Source of the DNA: Streptomyces caniscabiei
Lineage (GTDB): Bacteria; Actinomycetota; Actinomycetes; Streptomycetales; Streptomycetaceae
Length of the DNA stretch: 64,000 nucleotides
Reading direction: 5' to 3'
NCBI RefSeq assembly: GCF_014930365.1
Contig: NZ_JABXWI010000006.1
Span: forward strand, 1-64,000
Below the pieces are notes generated by a model. It was not told where the DNA came from. It made no database searches and saw nothing but the letters and a program-made list of their open reading frames with translations. How positions within the stretch are numbered: position 1 is the first letter of the stretch; each line of letters begins with the position of its first letter. The position numbers were made by a program, and so were the translations under genes. Below, in pieces: positions 50,510 to 60,837 of the stretch.

Positions 50510-50785
50510 ATGAAGGCGGGGCAGCCGCAGCTCCGCGCAGATGCGGCGTTGGCCTGTCACGATCAAGCCGTGGCCAACCTGTCGAAGACCGCAGATCGTC
50601 TGGACGCCGTCATGGACCTGATGGGTCCGGTGATCGGCGTCATTGCGCTGGCAGTGGGCATCCAGACCTACGGTGACGGTGGATCTGTGGGTTGGCCCCT
50701 GGCCGGGGCGGCGCTACTCGTGACCAATCTCTTGGTGGCTTGGCGTCGGCTCTCCGGGCGTCGGCGCTCGGATACCTCGTCGTAG
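50510..50785 (+). CDS. small two-helix membrane protein, hypothetical
   Basis: 91 residues from ATG 50510, 114 if ATG 50441 is used. An amphipathic N-terminal region (HDQAVANLSKTADRLDAVMD) is followed by two closely spaced membrane helices (MGPVIGVIALAVGIQ and WPLAGAALLVTNLLVAW) and a basic tail. The GGGG before 50510 is adjacent rather than spaced, so the start is unsure. Function unknown; a holin-like fold cannot be excluded. Confidence 0.45.
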   Translation: MKAGQPQLRADAALACHDQAVANLSKTADRLDAVMDLMGPVIGVIALAVGIQTYGDGGSVGWPLAGAALLVTNLLVAWRRLSGRRRSDTSS

Positions 50786-51334
50786 CGACGTTGCACGGCT
50801 GCCCTGCTTACCACCCCAGCAACCGGCCGTGACCGACAGTCGCCCTGGGGCCGGAAGGTGGCCTCGTTGAACCACGTTGACCGATCTTCGTCGAGCTGCG
50901 GACCAGCAGGCTGTCCAGGCGGACCCGGTTGGCCCCGGGGTTAGCTGCCTTCGGCCCGTGGTCGGTAGGCGCAGAGGGATCGCGGCGGGGGTCCCGCCGC
51001 CCGCGACAGCCGGACACAGCCGGCTGCGGTGCTCGTCCCCGCACCCGTCACGACGAGACATGTTGTTCCACCACGTCCGACGGACCTCTCTGTCTCTGAA
51101 GCGGCACCGTGAGTGACTCGCTCGCATGCGCCCCGATCCCTCCGACTCCGGTGCGCCGCCGGGGAGATGGCCCATAGAGCGAACAGCTGGCCCTTGCAAG
51201 TAATATGCATCAAGCTATTCAGGTCCTTACGGGCCGCCCGTGACGTGGAGTCTCGTCCTGTCCCCTGGGGGTTTCGTGATGGCCGTGACCGCTTTCTCTC
51301 CGGCGGGCCCGCCGATCGTCACGAAAGGACTGGG
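50786..51334. other. intergenic region with no supported gene
   Basis: Codon bias in every frame is poor. A perfect short hairpin GCGGCGGG / CCCGCCGC is at 50982-51000. An unusually AT-rich patch at 51190-51220 holds the palindromes CTTGCAAG (51193-51200) and ATGCAT and is the most likely promoter or operator area for the downstream permease gene. The last 30 nt contain that gene's AAAGGA ribosome-binding site. Confidence 0.5.
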
Positions 51335-52105
51335 ATGGACCCAGAGATAGTCGCCGCGCTTCTGGTGGCCGCGACCGCGGCCGGGTGGGTGGACGCCGTG
51401 GTGGGGGGTGGTGGGCTGATCCTGATTCCGACGCTGCTGGTGGCGTTTCCGACCATGGCACCGGCCACCGTGCTGGGCACCAACAAACTGACGGCGATCA
51501 CCGGCACCAGCGTTGCCGCCGTCACCTATGCGCGGCGCACCAAACTGGACCGGTCCGTGGCGCTTTCCGCGGCCGGACTCGCGATCCCCTCCGCCGGAGT
51601 CGGTGCCCTCTCGGCATCGAGCCTGCCGTCCGACTGGTTCCGGCCGTTGATCATGGCTCTGCTCATCGGAGTGGCGGCCTTCGTGACGTTGCGCCCCAGC
51701 TTCGGATCCGTGATCGAGACCGCCGACGCCGTCAGCCGACGACGGAGGCTGATGGCCGTCGGCGTGGCCGGCTGCGGCGTCGGCTTCTACGACGGTGTCT
51801 TCGGACCCGGCACCGGAACCTTCCTCATCATGAGCTTCACCGCCCTGCTGTCCATGGAGTTCCTCCAGAGCTCGGCACTGGCGAAGATCGTGAACGTGGG
51901 GACGAACTTCGGCGCGCTCACGGTCTTCGCCGTGCAGGGCCACATCCTGTGGACCCTCGGGGCGGGGATGGCCGTCTGCAACATCGTGGGCGCCACCCTC
52001 GGCGCGCGGACCGCGCTGAAGCGGGGCTCCGGCTTCATCCGCGGCGTGCTGCTCGTGGTCGTCACCGCGTTGGTGATCAAACTCGCGGTCGACCAGTTCG
52101 GATGA
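51335..52105 (+). CDS. TauE/SafE-family permease
   Basis: 256 residues, about eight membrane segments in two repeats. The first repeat shows WVDAVVGGGGLILIPTLL and GTNKLTAITGTSVA; the second FYDGVFGPGTGTFLIM and LAKIVNVGTNFGAL. These paired G-rich and N-K/N-V blocks are the family hallmark. Members move sulfite, sulfoacetate or other organosulfur anions; the direction and substrate cannot be judged. AAAGGA lies 6 nt before the ATG. Monocistronic by position. Confidence 0.9.
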   Translation: MDPEIVAALLVAATAAGWVDAVVGGGGLILIPTLLVAFPTMAPATVLGTNKLTAITGTSVAAVTYARRTKLDRSVALSAAGLAIPSAGVGALSASSLPSDWFRPLIMALLIGVAAFVTLRPSFGSVIETADAVSRRRRLMAVGVAGCGVGFYDGVFGPGTGTFLIMSFTALLSMEFLQSSALAKIVNVGTNFGALTVFAVQGHILWTLGAGMAVCNIVGATLGARTALKRGSGFIRGVLLVVVTALVIKLAVDQFG

Positions 52106-52127
52106 CGCCGACGCGGGTCATGACGGC

Positions 52128-52853
52128 TCACCCGCCGCGCGTCTCCAGCGCCTCCCGCACGATCGCCTCCAACTGCTCGTGGTGCGCGCCCTTCCAGTAC
52201 GCCCGGCCGCAGGTGTCGCACTGGGCGAAGACGTCGTACGAGCGTTCCGTGCCGCCCTCCAGGCGGTCCGCCACCTCTTCCTTCGTGGCCGGCTTCAGGA
52301 GGCCGTTGCAGGCGGTGCAGCGGGTCCAGGGGTGCAGGGGCGGGGCGAAACGGGCCAGTACGTCGCGGAGTTGTTCGTCCGGCTGGGTGCTGTAGACGTA
52401 CGCCCCGGCCCACAGTTCGCGGCGTCGCAGCAGACCCCGGTCGCGGCTGAGCATCACCCGTCGCTCGGTGGCGGAGAGCGTGGCGAGGGCCGGGTCGCCG
52501 AGGTCCGTGGACTCGTACGCCGCGTCGACGCCCAGCAGGCGCAGCCGGCGGGCCAGGGTGCCGAGGTGGACGTCGAGGAGGAAGCGGAGCGGGGCGCCCG
52601 GGACCTGCTGGGGGCGTTCCACCGGCCGTACGGTCACCGACTCGCCGTCCGCCGGGACGTGGGACACCCGGACCTCGTGTCCGTCCACGACCAGTGCGCC
52701 CACCTCCGTCAGCGGTACACCCAGGGACTCCACGACATGGCCGAGCGTGGAGACCCCGTCGGTGGCCAGCGGCCTCGCCCCCGTGCGGTGGGCGTGGGGG
52801 ACGAACAGGGCCAGTTCGGGGGCGACTTCGATGTGGATCTCGGCGGGTTTCAC
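52128..52853 (-). CDS. Mut7-C RNase-like protein with ubiquitin-like N-terminal domain
   Basis: 241 residues from a GTG with no ribosome-binding site. N-terminal beta-grasp domain (about 1-80), then a PIN-like Mut7-C nuclease domain: FLLDVHLGTLARRLRLLGVDA (conserved Asp), ATLSATERRVMLSRDRGLL (Asp). A C-terminal zinc ribbon has CTAC and CDTC pairs. The family is thought to degrade RNA or act in RNA surveillance. It lies just downstream of the TetR gene on the same strand, with a 33-nt gap. Confidence 0.87.
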   Translation of the reverse strand: MKPAEIHIEVAPELALFVPHAHRTGARPLATDGVSTLGHVVESLGVPLTEVGALVVDGHEVRVSHVPADGESVTVRPVERPQQVPGAPLRFLLDVHLGTLARRLRLLGVDAAYESTDLGDPALATLSATERRVMLSRDRGLLRRRELWAGAYVYSTQPDEQLRDVLARFAPPLHPWTRCTACNGLLKPATKEEVADRLEGGTERSYDVFAQCDTCGRAYWKGAHHEQLEAIVREALETRGG

Positions 52854-52886
52854 CTGGTCAGGATGGCATGGGAGCGGGGCGGAGGC

Positions 52887-53576
52887 TCAGGGGTTTTCCG
52901 CGCCCGGGCCGTGCTGGAGGGTGCCCAGGCCGTGCTGGAGGGTGTCCAGGGCGCGGTCCACCAGGTCGGCGAAGTCGTCGCGGTGGTCGTTCTCCGCCCA
53001 GTAGAGCGACGTTTCCAGCAGGCCGCCGATCAGGGACATCGCCCAGACCCTGACCTCCAGGCTGTCCGGGTCGCGGCCCGTGCGCTCGCCGATCGCGGTG
53101 CAGAGCACGCGGCCCGTGACCGACATGCTCTCCATCATGCGTGAGCGCACCGCCGGGACCTGGACCATCAGACGGGTGCGCAGCCGGGCGGCCTCCGCGT
53201 CCTCCTCGACGCCCGTGCGGACGGCCTCCCGCATCACGTGCCGGATGCTGTCCGGCCAGGGCTCGTCCGCCGGGCGTCCCCGTAGTTCCTCCAGCAGGAC
53301 CGGGTCGTATTCGTCGGTGAGGACGATGTCCTCCTTGGCCGGGAAGTAGCGGAAGACGGTCGACGGCGACACCTCCGCCCGGTCGGCGATCTGCTCGATC
53401 GTCGTGGCGTCGTAGCCCTGCTCCCGGACCAGCGCGTACATCGCCGAGCGGATCGTCTCGCGCGTCTTGATCTTCTTCCGCTCCCGTAGTCCGAGGCGAG
53501 GGCGGTCGGCGGGGGGAGCGGGGGCGGGAGTGGAGGCGGTGGGGCGTGCGGCCGTCATGCGGTCATTGTCGGGCAT
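52887..53576 (-). CDS. TetR-family transcriptional regulator
   Basis: 229 residues. After a Pro/Ala-rich N-terminal stretch, the helix-turn-helix is at about 40-85: LRERKKIKTRETIRSAMYAL, YDATTIEQIADRAEVSPSTV and FRYFPAKEDIV. The C-terminal ligand domain resembles those of acyl- or drug-binding TetRs. The last residues hold a short duplication, LQHGLGTLQHGPG, from a 21-bp direct DNA repeat near 52909-52950. Starts at 53576 and 53558 both fit. Confidence 0.85.
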   Translation of the reverse strand: MPDNDRMTAARPTASTPAPAPPADRPRLGLRERKKIKTRETIRSAMYALVREQGYDATTIEQIADRAEVSPSTVFRYFPAKEDIVLTDEYDPVLLEELRGRPADEPWPDSIRHVMREAVRTGVEEDAEAARLRTRLMVQVPAVRSRMMESMSVTGRVLCTAIGERTGRDPDSLEVRVWAMSLIGGLLETSLYWAENDHRDDFADLVDRALDTLQHGLGTLQHGPGAENP

Positions 53577-53617
53577 CGGCCCACCAGGGGGCCCAGGCGG
53601 CGGTGGGCGCACGGCAA

Positions 53618-53643
53618 TGGCCACGGCTCGGGAGCCGTGGCCA
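53618..53643 (-). terminator. hairpin after the hemolysin III gene
   Basis: Perfect 12-bp stem TGGCCACGGCTC / GAGCCGTGGCCA with a 2-nt centre, in the gap between the hemolysin III stop and the TetR start. Confidence 0.6.
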
Positions 53644-53669
53644 GGGAGAGGGGTGCGAGGAGTCGCGTA

Positions 53670-54428
53670 CTACGCGTGCTGGTACGCCACCAGCGAGATC
53701 CCCACGTAGTGCGTGATGAACGCCGCCAGGGTCAGGGAGTGGAAGACCTCGTGGAAGCCGAACCAGCGCGGTGACGGATCCGGGCGCTTCAGGCCGTAGA
53801 TGACTCCGCCGACGCTGTAGAGGACGCCGCCGACGATCACCAGGACGAGGACGGCGATACCGCCGGTGCGCATGAAGTCGGGCAGGAAGAAGACCGCGGC
53901 CCAGCCCATCGCGATGTAGCAGGGGGTGTAGAGCCAGCGCGGGGCACCGACCCAGAAGACCCGGAAGACGATGCCGGCGAGCGCCGCCGCCCAGATGCCC
54001 CACAGCAGCCACTGTCCCTTGGCGCCCGGCAGCAGCAGCATCGTCAGCGGGGTGTAGGTGCCCGCGATGATCAGGAAGATGTTGGCGTGATCCAGTCGGC
54101 GCAGGATGCCGTCCATGCGCGGGCTCCAGTTGCCCCGGTGGTACAGCGCGCTGACGCCGAAGAGCAGGCAGGCCGTGAGGGTGAAGATCCCGCAGGCGAT
54201 ACGGCCGCGCGTGGAACCCGCGAGAGCGGTGAGCACCAGGCCGGCGACGAGCGCGGCCGGAAACATGCCGAGATGGAGCCAGCCCCGGAGTCTGGGCTTG
54301 ATCTCACCGGTGATCTGGTGGATCTCGTCGGTGATCTGGTGGGCGATCTGATGCGGTAGGGAGCGCTCGTCGGACGGGCGGCCGTCGGCCGGCGTCTCCT
54401 TGTGTGCATCGGGGACGGACGCAGTCAT
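53670..54428 (-). CDS. hemolysin III family membrane protein (PAQR/TrhA)
   Basis: 252 residues with seven membrane segments after a cytosolic N-terminus of about 45 residues (with a repeated HQIxDEIHQIxGEI heptad). Conserved PAQR residues: SALYHRGNW, RLDHANIFLIIAGTYTP and GFHEVFHSLTLAAFITHY, whose histidines form the zinc site. Bacterial members influence membrane fluidity. ATG at 54428, with 54437 as an alternative. The promoter region holds a TACGG-AA-CCGTA palindrome. Confidence 0.9.
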   Translation of the reverse strand: MTASVPDAHKETPADGRPSDERSLPHQIAHQITDEIHQITGEIKPRLRGWLHLGMFPAALVAGLVLTALAGSTRGRIACGIFTLTACLLFGVSALYHRGNWSPRMDGILRRLDHANIFLIIAGTYTPLTMLLLPGAKGQWLLWGIWAAALAGIVFRVFWVGAPRWLYTPCYIAMGWAAVFFLPDFMRTGGIAVLVLVIVGGVLYSVGGVIYGLKRPDPSPRWFGFHEVFHSLTLAAFITHYVGISLVAYQHA

Positions 54429-54443
54429 GTCTCGCATCGTACC

Positions 54444-54455
54444 TACGGAACCGTA
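54444..54455. promoter_or_regulatory. palindrome TACGGAACCGTA, TetR-type operator candidate
   Basis: Arms TACGG / CCGTA with a 2-bp centre, flanked by related words (GTACC, ACTTACGGG). It lies 16 bp upstream of the hemolysin III ATG, where it would overlap the -10. The neighbouring TetR protein is a plausible ligand. Confidence 0.5.
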
Positions 54456-54776
54456 ACTTACGGGAGCGCGCGGACCGTTCGCGCATCCGGAAGTGGCCAT
54501 CCTCTCACGCGGCGGGCTCACGAGGATGCTCGAACGCGCATTCCGCCACCCCTGGTGAGGTGGTGGTGACACAGGGAAACCTCCCGGGCGGAATCGGGGG
54601 AGTGGTGATGGTCACGATGCTCACGTGGGCGGCCCTCTGGACAGATGGGCGCTCCCATCGGATGATCAAATGAGTGCGGTCGGCACCGGATGAGCGCCCA
54701 GAGATCCAACCGTGAAGCATCCGGGTCGCAGCCCCCACGGGGCCTCCAACACAAAATCCCTCATTTAGGAGCAATC
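54456..54776. other. intergenic region upstream of PEP carboxykinase
   Basis: No gene visible. A 6-bp hairpin GATGGG / CCCATC with a 4-nt loop is at 54644-54659. The last 50 nt are unusually A/T-rich (ACAAAATCCCTCATTTAGG) and end in the AGGAG ribosome-binding site of the next gene. No clear promoter hexamers. Confidence 0.45.
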
Positions 54777-56603
<1,827 letters not shown>

Positions 56604-56615
56604 CGCCCTTTCGCT

Positions 56616-56679
56616 CCGCGGTCGGCCGGGTATGGGTTGCCCTGACCAGTGACTTCTCTTGGCCGACCGCGGGTTTTTT
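56616..56679 (+). terminator. rho-independent terminator of PEP carboxykinase
   Basis: Perfect 12-bp stem CCGCGGTCGGCC / GGCCGACCGCGG, 33-nt loop, followed by GTTTTTTG. Confidence 0.88.
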
Positions 56680-56730
56680 GTGCGCGTGGTAGCTCGGGTG
56701 GTGCGTGTTTCGTCGGCGGGTGCGGGTGCG

Positions 56731-56844
56731 TGGGGCTTCTCGCGCAGTTCCCCGCGCCCCTGAAAGGCCTCCGGCCTTTCGGCCGAAAAAGCAGGGCGCA
56801 GCCCGCTTTTTCAGGGGCGCGGGGAACTGCGCGACCAGCCCCCA
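56731..56844. repeat. dispersed palindromic repeat, copy 4
   Basis: Two inverted arms, CGCGCAGTTCCCCGCGCCCC at 56741-56760 and its complement at 56815-56834, around smaller hairpins (AAAGGCC...GGCCTTT and AAAAAGCAG...GCTTTTT). It is the closest relative of copy 1. Confidence 0.85.
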
Positions 56845-57025
56845 CCGGACCCGCGGATGGGGGTCAAAGGGGCGCAGCCCCTTGGTGGGGGCACCTCCCG
56901 CTCGAGCGAAGCCGAGAGTGGGGGAGGGACGGGTAGGGGCGGAGGGGGCGAAAAGGGCTGCCGGGGGGCGGAATTCGCGGGACACTCGGGACATCCGCAC
57001 CGAACCCCGAAATGAGGTGACCGGG
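56845..57025. other. repeat-rich non-coding region before the kinase gene
   Basis: Holds the plus-strand source of the 22-bp word found in cya (56897-56918, core CCCGCTCGAGCGAAGCC) flanked by G-rich tracts, then the kinase ribosome-binding site TGAGGTG at 57013. No promoter can be named with confidence. Confidence 0.5.
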
Positions 57026-58015
57026 GTGCGCACACCCGTAAGTGACCCCATGAAGATCGGCCCGTACAAAATAGTCGGCCGCCTCGGCTCCGGCGGCATG
57101 GGCTGGGTCTACCTCGGCCGCTCACCCGCCGGCCGAGAGGTCGCCGTCAAGGTCGCCCGCCCCGAACTCGCCGCCGAACCCGAGTTCCGCGAACGCTTCG
57201 CCCGCGAGGTCGCCGCCGCCCGCGTGGTCAGCGGGGCCTACACCGCCGCCGTCGTCGACGCCGACCCCACCGCCGAACTCCCCTGGCTGGCCACGCTGTA
57301 CGTCCCCGGCCCCTCCCTCTCGGAAGCGGTCCGCGCCGACGGCCCCCTCCCCGAGGCCCAGGTCCGCCCCCTCGGCGCCGGCCTCGTCGAGGCGTTGCAG
57401 GCCATCCACGCCGCCCACGTCGTCCACCGCGACCTCAAGCCGGCGAACGTCCTGCTCGCCCAGGACGGCCCCCGCGTCATCGACTTCGGCATCTCCCGCG
57501 TGGACGGCGCCCCCGGCCTCACCCGCGTCGGGGTCGTCGTCGGCACCCCGCCGTTCATGTCGCCCGAGCAGATCCGCGGCGACCGCGTCGGCCCGCCGAG
57601 CGACGTGTTCTCCCTGGGCGGGGTCCTGGTGTACGCGCTCACCGGCCGCCCGCCGCACGGCAGCGGGGAGGGCGTGCGCATCGAGGTCGTACAGGCAGAG
57701 CCCCGGCTCGACGACGTACCGCCGGGACTGCGGCCCCTCATCGCGCGCTGTCTGGCCAAGCGGCCCGAGGACCGGCCCCGGCTCGCCGAGATCCTGGCCG
57801 AGTTGGTGGAGGAGGAGACCCGCGTCGAGGCGTGGCCGCCGCCGCAGGTGGCCCGGACCATCGAGGTGCGGTACGAGGAGCTGAAGGAGCGTCATCTGCG
57901 TCGTACGACGAGCGAGTCCGTCCCCTCCTGCCTGCTGCTGCACGCGCAGGCCCTGCTCGACGCCGGGCTGACCGACGCCATGGTCGCCGGGGCGGTGGTC
58001 CGTGACGGTTCCTGA
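57026..58015 (+). CDS. serine/threonine protein kinase, cytosolic
   Basis: 329 residues from a GTG with TGAGGTG 6 nt upstream; ATG 57050 is the alternative. The kinase domain fills residues 10-270: G-loop GSGGMG (22-27), K42 in VAVKV, HRDLKPAN (D136), DFGIS (D153) and a SPEQ activation-segment end. No membrane helix or PASTA domain, so it is a soluble Hanks-type kinase. A helical C-terminal tail follows (RYEELKERHLRR). Its stop lies inside the next gene (14-bp overlap). It heads the signalling island and may act on the neighbouring vWA or membrane protein. Confidence 0.88.
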   Translation: MRTPVSDPMKIGPYKIVGRLGSGGMGWVYLGRSPAGREVAVKVARPELAAEPEFRERFAREVAAARVVSGAYTAAVVDADPTAELPWLATLYVPGPSLSEAVRADGPLPEAQVRPLGAGLVEALQAIHAAHVVHRDLKPANVLLAQDGPRVIDFGISRVDGAPGLTRVGVVVGTPPFMSPEQIRGDRVGPPSDVFSLGGVLVYALTGRPPHGSGEGVRIEVVQAEPRLDDVPPGLRPLIARCLAKRPEDRPRLAEILAELVEEETRVEAWPPPQVARTIEVRYEELKERHLRRTTSESVPSCLLLHAQALLDAGLTDAMVAGAVVRDGS

Positions 58016-58529
58016 CTCCTATCCGGGCCGCGACTCCTTCTCCGGTCGTGACGGTCGCGATGGTCGTGACAGTCGCGACTCGTACCCGGGGCGCAACGCC
58101 GAGATATACGACCTCGGCACGCACTGGCGGCAGTTGGTGCAGAACTGGGTGGCGCGGCGGAATTACCACACGGTCCACGACACCGTCTCCGTCTCCCTGC
58201 AATTCGATCTCCGAGAGGCGGGGCGGGTGGTCACCCTGCGGTTCATGACGACCAAGAGACTTCTCGTGGCCTTCGCGACGGACGGCAATTTCCTCCGGCA
58301 GGACCAACTCGCCATCGCCGCGGCCGCGTCGAACGCATGGAATACCGAACAATTGAACCCCATGCTTTCCGTATGGGACGTCCGCGGGCCCCGCCCCTGT
58401 CTTGCCGGGGTCTGTGATCTGCCGTTGACATGCCGGATCACCCAGGCGGATTTCGATGCCTTGGCCAATGACTGGGTGGAGCGGGCGCGGCAGATGTTCA
58501 GTCGTTGCCATCAGGTGTTCAAGTTGTAG
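58002..58529 (+). CDS. YbjN-like / secretion-chaperone-fold protein
   Basis: 175 residues from a GTG, overlapping the kinase gene by 14 bp in another frame. The N-terminal 35 residues are a low-complexity repeat of GRD/SRD units. The rest is an alpha/beta fold with WRQLVQNWVARRNYHTV, VVTLRFMTTKRLLVAFATDG and a C-terminal WVERARQMFSRCHQVF helix, similar to YbjN or type III chaperone-like domains that bind other proteins. Coupling to the kinase suggests an adaptor or substrate. Confidence 0.72.
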   Translation: MTVPDSYPGRDSFSGRDGRDGRDSRDSYPGRNAEIYDLGTHWRQLVQNWVARRNYHTVHDTVSVSLQFDLREAGRVVTLRFMTTKRLLVAFATDGNFLRQDQLAIAAAASNAWNTEQLNPMLSVWDVRGPRPCLAGVCDLPLTCRITQADFDALANDWVERARQMFSRCHQVFKL

Positions 58530-58687
58530 AAGTGAAAAGCGTATTGATCGAACGTCGGCGTAACTCGCCGTAATTCCATCGGCGGAATTCGCCAAACCCT
58601 TCCGGCCGCCCGGCTGCCTGCTCCACTATGGGATGGGCTTTTTCAGGGCCGCGGGGGCGTGCCTTTCAGGCCACGGGGGGTTGGGCG

Positions 58688-59962
58688 ATGGGTGCGATCG
58701 GGCGTTTGTCGTTTCTCGGTGTGCTGCTGGGGTTGCTGGTCGGACTGGTTCCCCCGGGGCCGTCGGTCGCGGCCGGCAACCCGTGCCCGGGCGACGGGTT
58801 CATGAAACAACTGGCCTGCTGGGTCGGACGGACGGCCGAGGGACCCGTGGTGATCACCCTCAGGAAGCCGCTGGACTACGAGGACCTCGGTGACGACCGT
58901 TCGACGGTCCTGGAGCAACTGAAGGACAGCACCCACCCGGTGGTGGTGCAGGTGCCGAAGGGTGCGCGCACGGGACAGGGCGGCACGGCGTTGCTCCTGG
59001 TCTTCGACGAACTGCTCATCCACCCCGATGCCACGATCGACCGGCTGACGGAACACACCCGGGCCGACCTCAGGGCGAACGGTCTCTGCGCCGACGACAA
59101 CCAGCTGTGCCGCGTGGTCAGTCCCGGCGAGGGGCGGCCGGCCAAGCTCAAGGGATCGGAACTGACCGAGTTCGCCGCCGATCCCGACGCCAACAGCTTC
59201 ACCGTCACCGAGGTCGACAAGGGCGGGAGCACCACCCCCTCCACCTCGGCCGGCGCCCTCGGTGGCCAGGGTGACGGTGACGGCGACCAGGACGACAAGG
59301 CGAACAACGCGGTCGACACGCCTGACGACGAGGGCTCCGGATCCGGATCCGGCTACAGCAGCGCCACCTGGACCGCTTTCTGGATGGCGCTCCTGCTCGC
59401 GCTCCTGCTTCTCGCCTTCGTGATCGTCATCCGGCGGTCCAGGGGCCCGGTCGCCGTGGGGCACCGGGCGCCCTCGCCCGGCCGGGCGGTCGGCGGGTTC
59501 GGCGGGCTCGCGCGGGTCGCTCCCACCCGGACCACACCGGCGCACGCGGCGCGCGGCGGGGGCGGCAGCGCCGGCGCCGGGGCGAACGGGGGCAACGCCG
59601 GGGCGAACGGCAGCGGCGGTGCCGGTGGCCATGGGGGCCATGGGGGCGGTGGGGGCGGTGAGGGTGACGGCGGTGACGAGAGCACCACCCGGCTGCGGGT
59701 GGCCTCCGGGCCCCGCCACGGGCGGCAGGTGGGGGCCCGGCCGTCGCACGCCCGGACCGCGGTCGTCCGGACCGAACTGCACCCGCAGGGATACGTCGAG
59801 GTCGACCGGGTGCTGCGCCGGGCGGTATGGGCCGAGCCGGGGCGGCCGCCACCCGCGCCCGGCGGTCTCGTCGACGTCACCGACGCACGGGAACCCGACT
59901 CCGACGTCCTGTACGCCTTCCCGCCGACGGCCGCGCGGCACGCCAAGGGCACACCCAGGTGA
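58688..59962 (+). CDS. secreted/membrane protein of the signalling island, function unknown
   Basis: 424 residues. Signal peptide (1-29), an extracytoplasmic domain (about 30-200) with two cysteine pairs (NPCPGD...QLACW, NGLCADDNQLCRV), an acidic linker, one membrane helix (about 218-242) and a Gly-rich cytoplasmic tail ending in a conserved-looking segment HPQGYVEVDRVLRRAVWAEPG. The outer domain looks like a sensor or binding module and the inner part like a docking tail. GGGGGG precedes the ATG; longer upstream starts lack this. A small gap leads to the vWA gene. Confidence 0.72.
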   Translation: MGAIGRLSFLGVLLGLLVGLVPPGPSVAAGNPCPGDGFMKQLACWVGRTAEGPVVITLRKPLDYEDLGDDRSTVLEQLKDSTHPVVVQVPKGARTGQGGTALLLVFDELLIHPDATIDRLTEHTRADLRANGLCADDNQLCRVVSPGEGRPAKLKGSELTEFAADPDANSFTVTEVDKGGSTTPSTSAGALGGQGDGDGDQDDKANNAVDTPDDEGSGSGSGYSSATWTAFWMALLLALLLLAFVIVIRRSRGPVAVGHRAPSPGRAVGGFGGLARVAPTRTTPAHAARGGGGSAGAGANGGNAGANGSGGAGGHGGHGGGGGGEGDGGDESTTRLRVASGPRHGRQVGARPSHARTAVVRTELHPQGYVEVDRVLRRAVWAEPGRPPPAPGGLVDVTDAREPDSDVLYAFPPTAARHAKGTPR

Positions 59963-60074
59963 TCCCCACGGCGCCAGGCACCCGGCACCACCCGCGGAGC
60001 GCCAGGCATCAGCACGGTGAGCGGCACGCCCACCGAGCACAGCACAGCACCACCGGAAACACAGGGGGATGACG

Positions 60075-60836
60075 ATGCACAGCGAATACCCGCCCACGCT
60101 GCCGGCCGAGTACGCCGACATCGAGTTCGAGAACAACGCCCAGCGCATGCCGCTCGTGCTCTGTCTCGACACGTCCAGTTCCATGGCCGGCCAGCCGATC
60201 CAGACACTCAACAACGCGCTCGCCGAGTGGACCAGGGAACTCCACGACGACGTCAGCCTCAGCTACAGCGTGGAGGTCGCCGTCGTCACCTTCGGCGGAC
60301 AGGGCGTCGGCGCCTGGCGCGGCCCCCAGCTGCTCGACCCGCGCACCCGGACGAGCCCCTTCATACCCGCGCACGCCTTCCAGGCCCCGCAGCTCACGGC
60401 CGCCGGGGTCACACTGATGACCGAGGCGCTGGAGCTGGCGATGCACATCGTCGCCGCCCGCAAGAGCGAGCTGCGGGCGTCCGGCCTGCAGTACTACCGG
60501 CCGCAGATCTGCCTCGTCACCGACGGTCTGCCCACGGACCCGACCGGCCATCTCACCGACTCCTGGCACCGGTTGGTGCCCGTCCTCGCCGAGGAGCAGC
60601 GCGCCCGCCGGTTCCGGCTGTACGCGATCGGCGTCGGCGGGATCACCGACATGGGCGAGTCCGTGCTGCGGGCGTTCGCACCCAAGTTCAACGCCCGGTT
60701 GCAGGGCTTCCCGTTCCGGGAGCTGCTCCAGATGATGTCCGCCAGCGCCAACGCCGAGCAGAAGGGGGCGGGGGACGAGGTCTTCGAGAAGATCTTCAGC
60801 CAGTTCAAGACCCAGCGCCCCGCCTGGGAGGCGTGA
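60075..60836 (+). CDS. TerY-like von Willebrand A domain protein
   Basis: 253 residues, a single vWA domain. The metal-ion-dependent adhesion site is complete: DTSSS (D32, S34, S36) near the N-terminus, a Thr in GVTLMTEALE, and Asp in VTDGLPTD. Cytosolic vWA proteins of the TerY type occur with a PP2C phosphatase and a kinase as the TerY-P triad, linked to tellurite/stress response. Here both partners follow directly. ATG 60075 has AGGGGG 6 nt upstream and is preferred to ATG 60069. The stop and the phosphatase start are one base apart. Confidence 0.9.
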   Translation: MHSEYPPTLPAEYADIEFENNAQRMPLVLCLDTSSSMAGQPIQTLNNALAEWTRELHDDVSLSYSVEVAVVTFGGQGVGAWRGPQLLDPRTRTSPFIPAHAFQAPQLTAAGVTLMTEALELAMHIVAARKSELRASGLQYYRPQICLVTDGLPTDPTGHLTDSWHRLVPVLAEEQRARRFRLYAIGVGGITDMGESVLRAFAPKFNARLQGFPFRELLQMMSASANAEQKGAGDEVFEKIFSQFKTQRPAWEA

Positions 60837-60837
60837 G

